Assembly (NCBI GenBank): GCA_031257455.1
Contig: JAIROQ010000042.1
Span: 1 to 5,788 of the forward strand
From: Prevotellaceae bacterium
Lineage (GTDB): Bacteria > Bacteroidota > Bacteroidia > Bacteroidales > UBA932
Direction of reading: 5' to 3'
Length of the DNA: 5,788 nt
Under the pieces are notes generated by a model. It saw only the letters and a program-made list of their open reading frames with translations, was not told the DNA's origin and searched no databases. A program made the position numbers and the translations under genes. Shown here in pieces: positions 4,760-5,788 of the stretch (positions are counted from its first letter, which is position 1; every line of letters begins with the position of its first letter).

Positions 4760-4784
4760 CAATGAAACCCTATAGGTTGCATTG
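4760..4784. other. Imperfect inverted repeat with 22-bp-spaced direct repeats
   Basis: CAATGAAACC (4760-4769) and GGTTGCATTG (4775-4784) are inverted with nine of ten positions paired and a 5-base centre. In addition AGGTTGCA occurs directly repeated at 4752-4759 and 4774-4781, two helical turns apart. It lies in the spacer after the surface-protein gene. It could be an operator, a processing hairpin or a remnant of a larger repeat; no T-tract supports termination. Nothing else recognisable is seen in 4785-4861. Confidence 0.45.
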
Positions 4785-4861
4785 ACGCCCTGCCCTTCCC
4801 GCACTATTTTTATGTCTTTATTCATATATACTAAAATTCAAAATAGCCCGGCAAGCCCACG

Positions 4862-5788
4862 CTACTTCACGCACCGGTAGTACCGCTTAGTATTTTCACA
4901 ACCTTTGTATGTGTTTGAGCAATCATTTGGGTTTAACACGTAAACCGTCCAACAAGCATCGCGCTCGGACCGGTATTCGGCGTTTAGATATTCAGCATTA
5001 GCCAGTCGCCCACCCTCACCAACGCCGAGAGCAGTACAGATACACAACATCTCACTGGCTTTAGGAATACGCCCGCCGGCGTTCGCGCAAGCCTTCTTAG
5101 CCGCACCAGCATACGCATACCCGTCGGACTGTTTTGTGGTCTGCAATAGGGTTAGGCTGTTGCAAGCGGTCAGGACTGGGCAAACATCTAAGGCGACTTC
5201 AAGGGGCGCGGAGGTAGTGCCGGTGCAATTGGCATTTTCCCCCCGTACCGTATAGGTGCCGGACGATGTAACCGTATATGCGCTACTTTCGCCGGTTTGC
5301 ACTTGCGAGTCGTTCATATACCATGTAAAGCTGGTAGCGCCGGTAGCGGAGGCGGTAAGGGCTACCGTAGCGTCCGGGCAGGTATTGCTCGAACTGCCGG
5401 AAATAGACGCAGTGGCTACTGCTGGCACCGTTACCGTCGCGGCATTGGCTTTCGTCGCCGTACAGCCCGCCGTGCTCTTCACATATAAGGTGTAGTTTGT
5501 CGTCGCCGTCGGGTTAACCGAAAAGGTCGTGGCCGTTTGCCAATAGCTGTTATCAATGCTGTACGAGGCTGCGCCGGTAGCCGAAGCCGTCAGCGTCGCG
5601 CTTGCGCCGTTGCAGATTGTGGCGGAAGACAGCGAAAGGGACGTTGGCAGGGCGTTCACCGTAATAGTTCCGGTAGCCGCCGCGCCCGTGCAGCCGGCGG
5701 CATTGGTTACGGTAACGCTGTAAGTAGTTCCGGTAGCGGTCACAGTGGGCGCGTAGGTAGCGCTGGTGGTCGTTGTTTCCGCCGCGCC
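4862..5788 (-). CDS. Surface protein, C-terminal part: Ig-like repeats plus Cys-rich DUF1566-like domain
   Basis: The frame is open to the right edge, so only the last 308 residues are visible and the true start lies outside. It holds Thr/Ser/Ala-rich Ig-like modules of about 75-80 residues: one partial (1-49), one at 50-124 and one at 125-203. Each has the Bacteroidetes adhesin pattern of a Cys near the start (C59, C137), LTASATGA, and a terminal Tyr-Thr-Val strand. The final 105 residues differ: Cys-rich, with ACANAGGRIPKASEMLC, CWTVYVL and a terminal YYRCVK. This resembles the DUF1566/Lcl C-terminal fold seen at the ends of Bacteroidota surface proteins; the assignment is from motif memory. 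No typical type IX secretion C-terminal domain is visible. NAEYLNAEY is a small internal duplication. It is probably exported and cell-surface; ligand unknown. Confidence 0.8.
   Translation of the reverse strand, partial: GAAETTTTSATYAPTVTATGTTYSVTVTNAAGCTGAAATGTITVNALPTSLSLSSATICNGASATLTASATGAASYSIDNSYWQTATTFSVNPTATTNYTLYVKSTAGCTATKANAATVTVPAVATASISGSSSNTCPDATVALTASATGATSFTWYMNDSQVQTGESSAYTVTSSGTYTVRGENANCTGTTSAPLEVALDVCPVLTACNSLTLLQTTKQSDGYAYAGAAKKACANAGGRIPKASEMLCICTALGVGEGGRLANAEYLNAEYRSERDACWTVYVLNPNDCSNTYKGCENTKRYYRCVK

Noticed and set aside
4485..4825. Minus-strand frames of 86-103 codons, one starting MNKDIKIV
   Set aside because: They read through heptad arrays and the MITE-like element; the composition is repeat-derived and there is no recognisable domain or promoter.

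Overview
The window looks like a chromosomal segment from a strict or near-strict anaerobe of the Bacteroidota (probably Bacteroidales). The support is a Bacteroidetes-type promoter (TTTG, 19 bp, TACCTTTG) at 81-111, genes without Shine-Dalgarno sequences but with A-rich leaders, a PerR plus rubrerythrin peroxide-defence pair, and a large surface protein built from Thr/Ala-rich Ig-like repeats. No species is assigned.

Layout: 1-55 is an octamer tandem repeat cut by the window edge. 81-1218 is a rightward oxidative-stress unit: promoter, 7-1-7 PerR/Fur-type operator, perR-like regulator, 'reverse' rubrerythrin (rubredoxin domain first), and a strong intrinsic terminator. On the minus strand, read right to left, follow a LolA-like periplasmic protein (4428-3838), a FabG-like ketoreductase (3711-2983) and a phytoene-desaturase-family FAD oxidoreductase (2766-1286). 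The last carries a one-base frame break at a run of six A, which forms a canonical A AAA AAC heptamer. The trio resembles part of an aryl-polyene/flexirubin-type polyene locus; this is inference. The right end (4862-5788) is the C-terminal part of a minus-strand surface protein with Ig-like repeats and a Cys-rich DUF1566-like end domain.

The most unusual content lies between the genes. Nearly every spacer is made of short tandem arrays, mostly with a strict 7-bp period and a different heptamer each time, usually as [array A]-[small GC-rich hairpin]-[array B]. Five such modules occur (1220-1294, 2780-2985, 3712-3832, 4432-4506, 4675-4747). They fill spacers, run up to or into start and stop codons, and share heptamers with one another. 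A 151-bp MITE-like element with inverted ends (4511-4661) sits between two of them. I know of similar heptanucleotide arrays from cyanobacteria (STRR sequences), but not of this array-hairpin-array form in Bacteroidota, so it is the best candidate for something undescribed.
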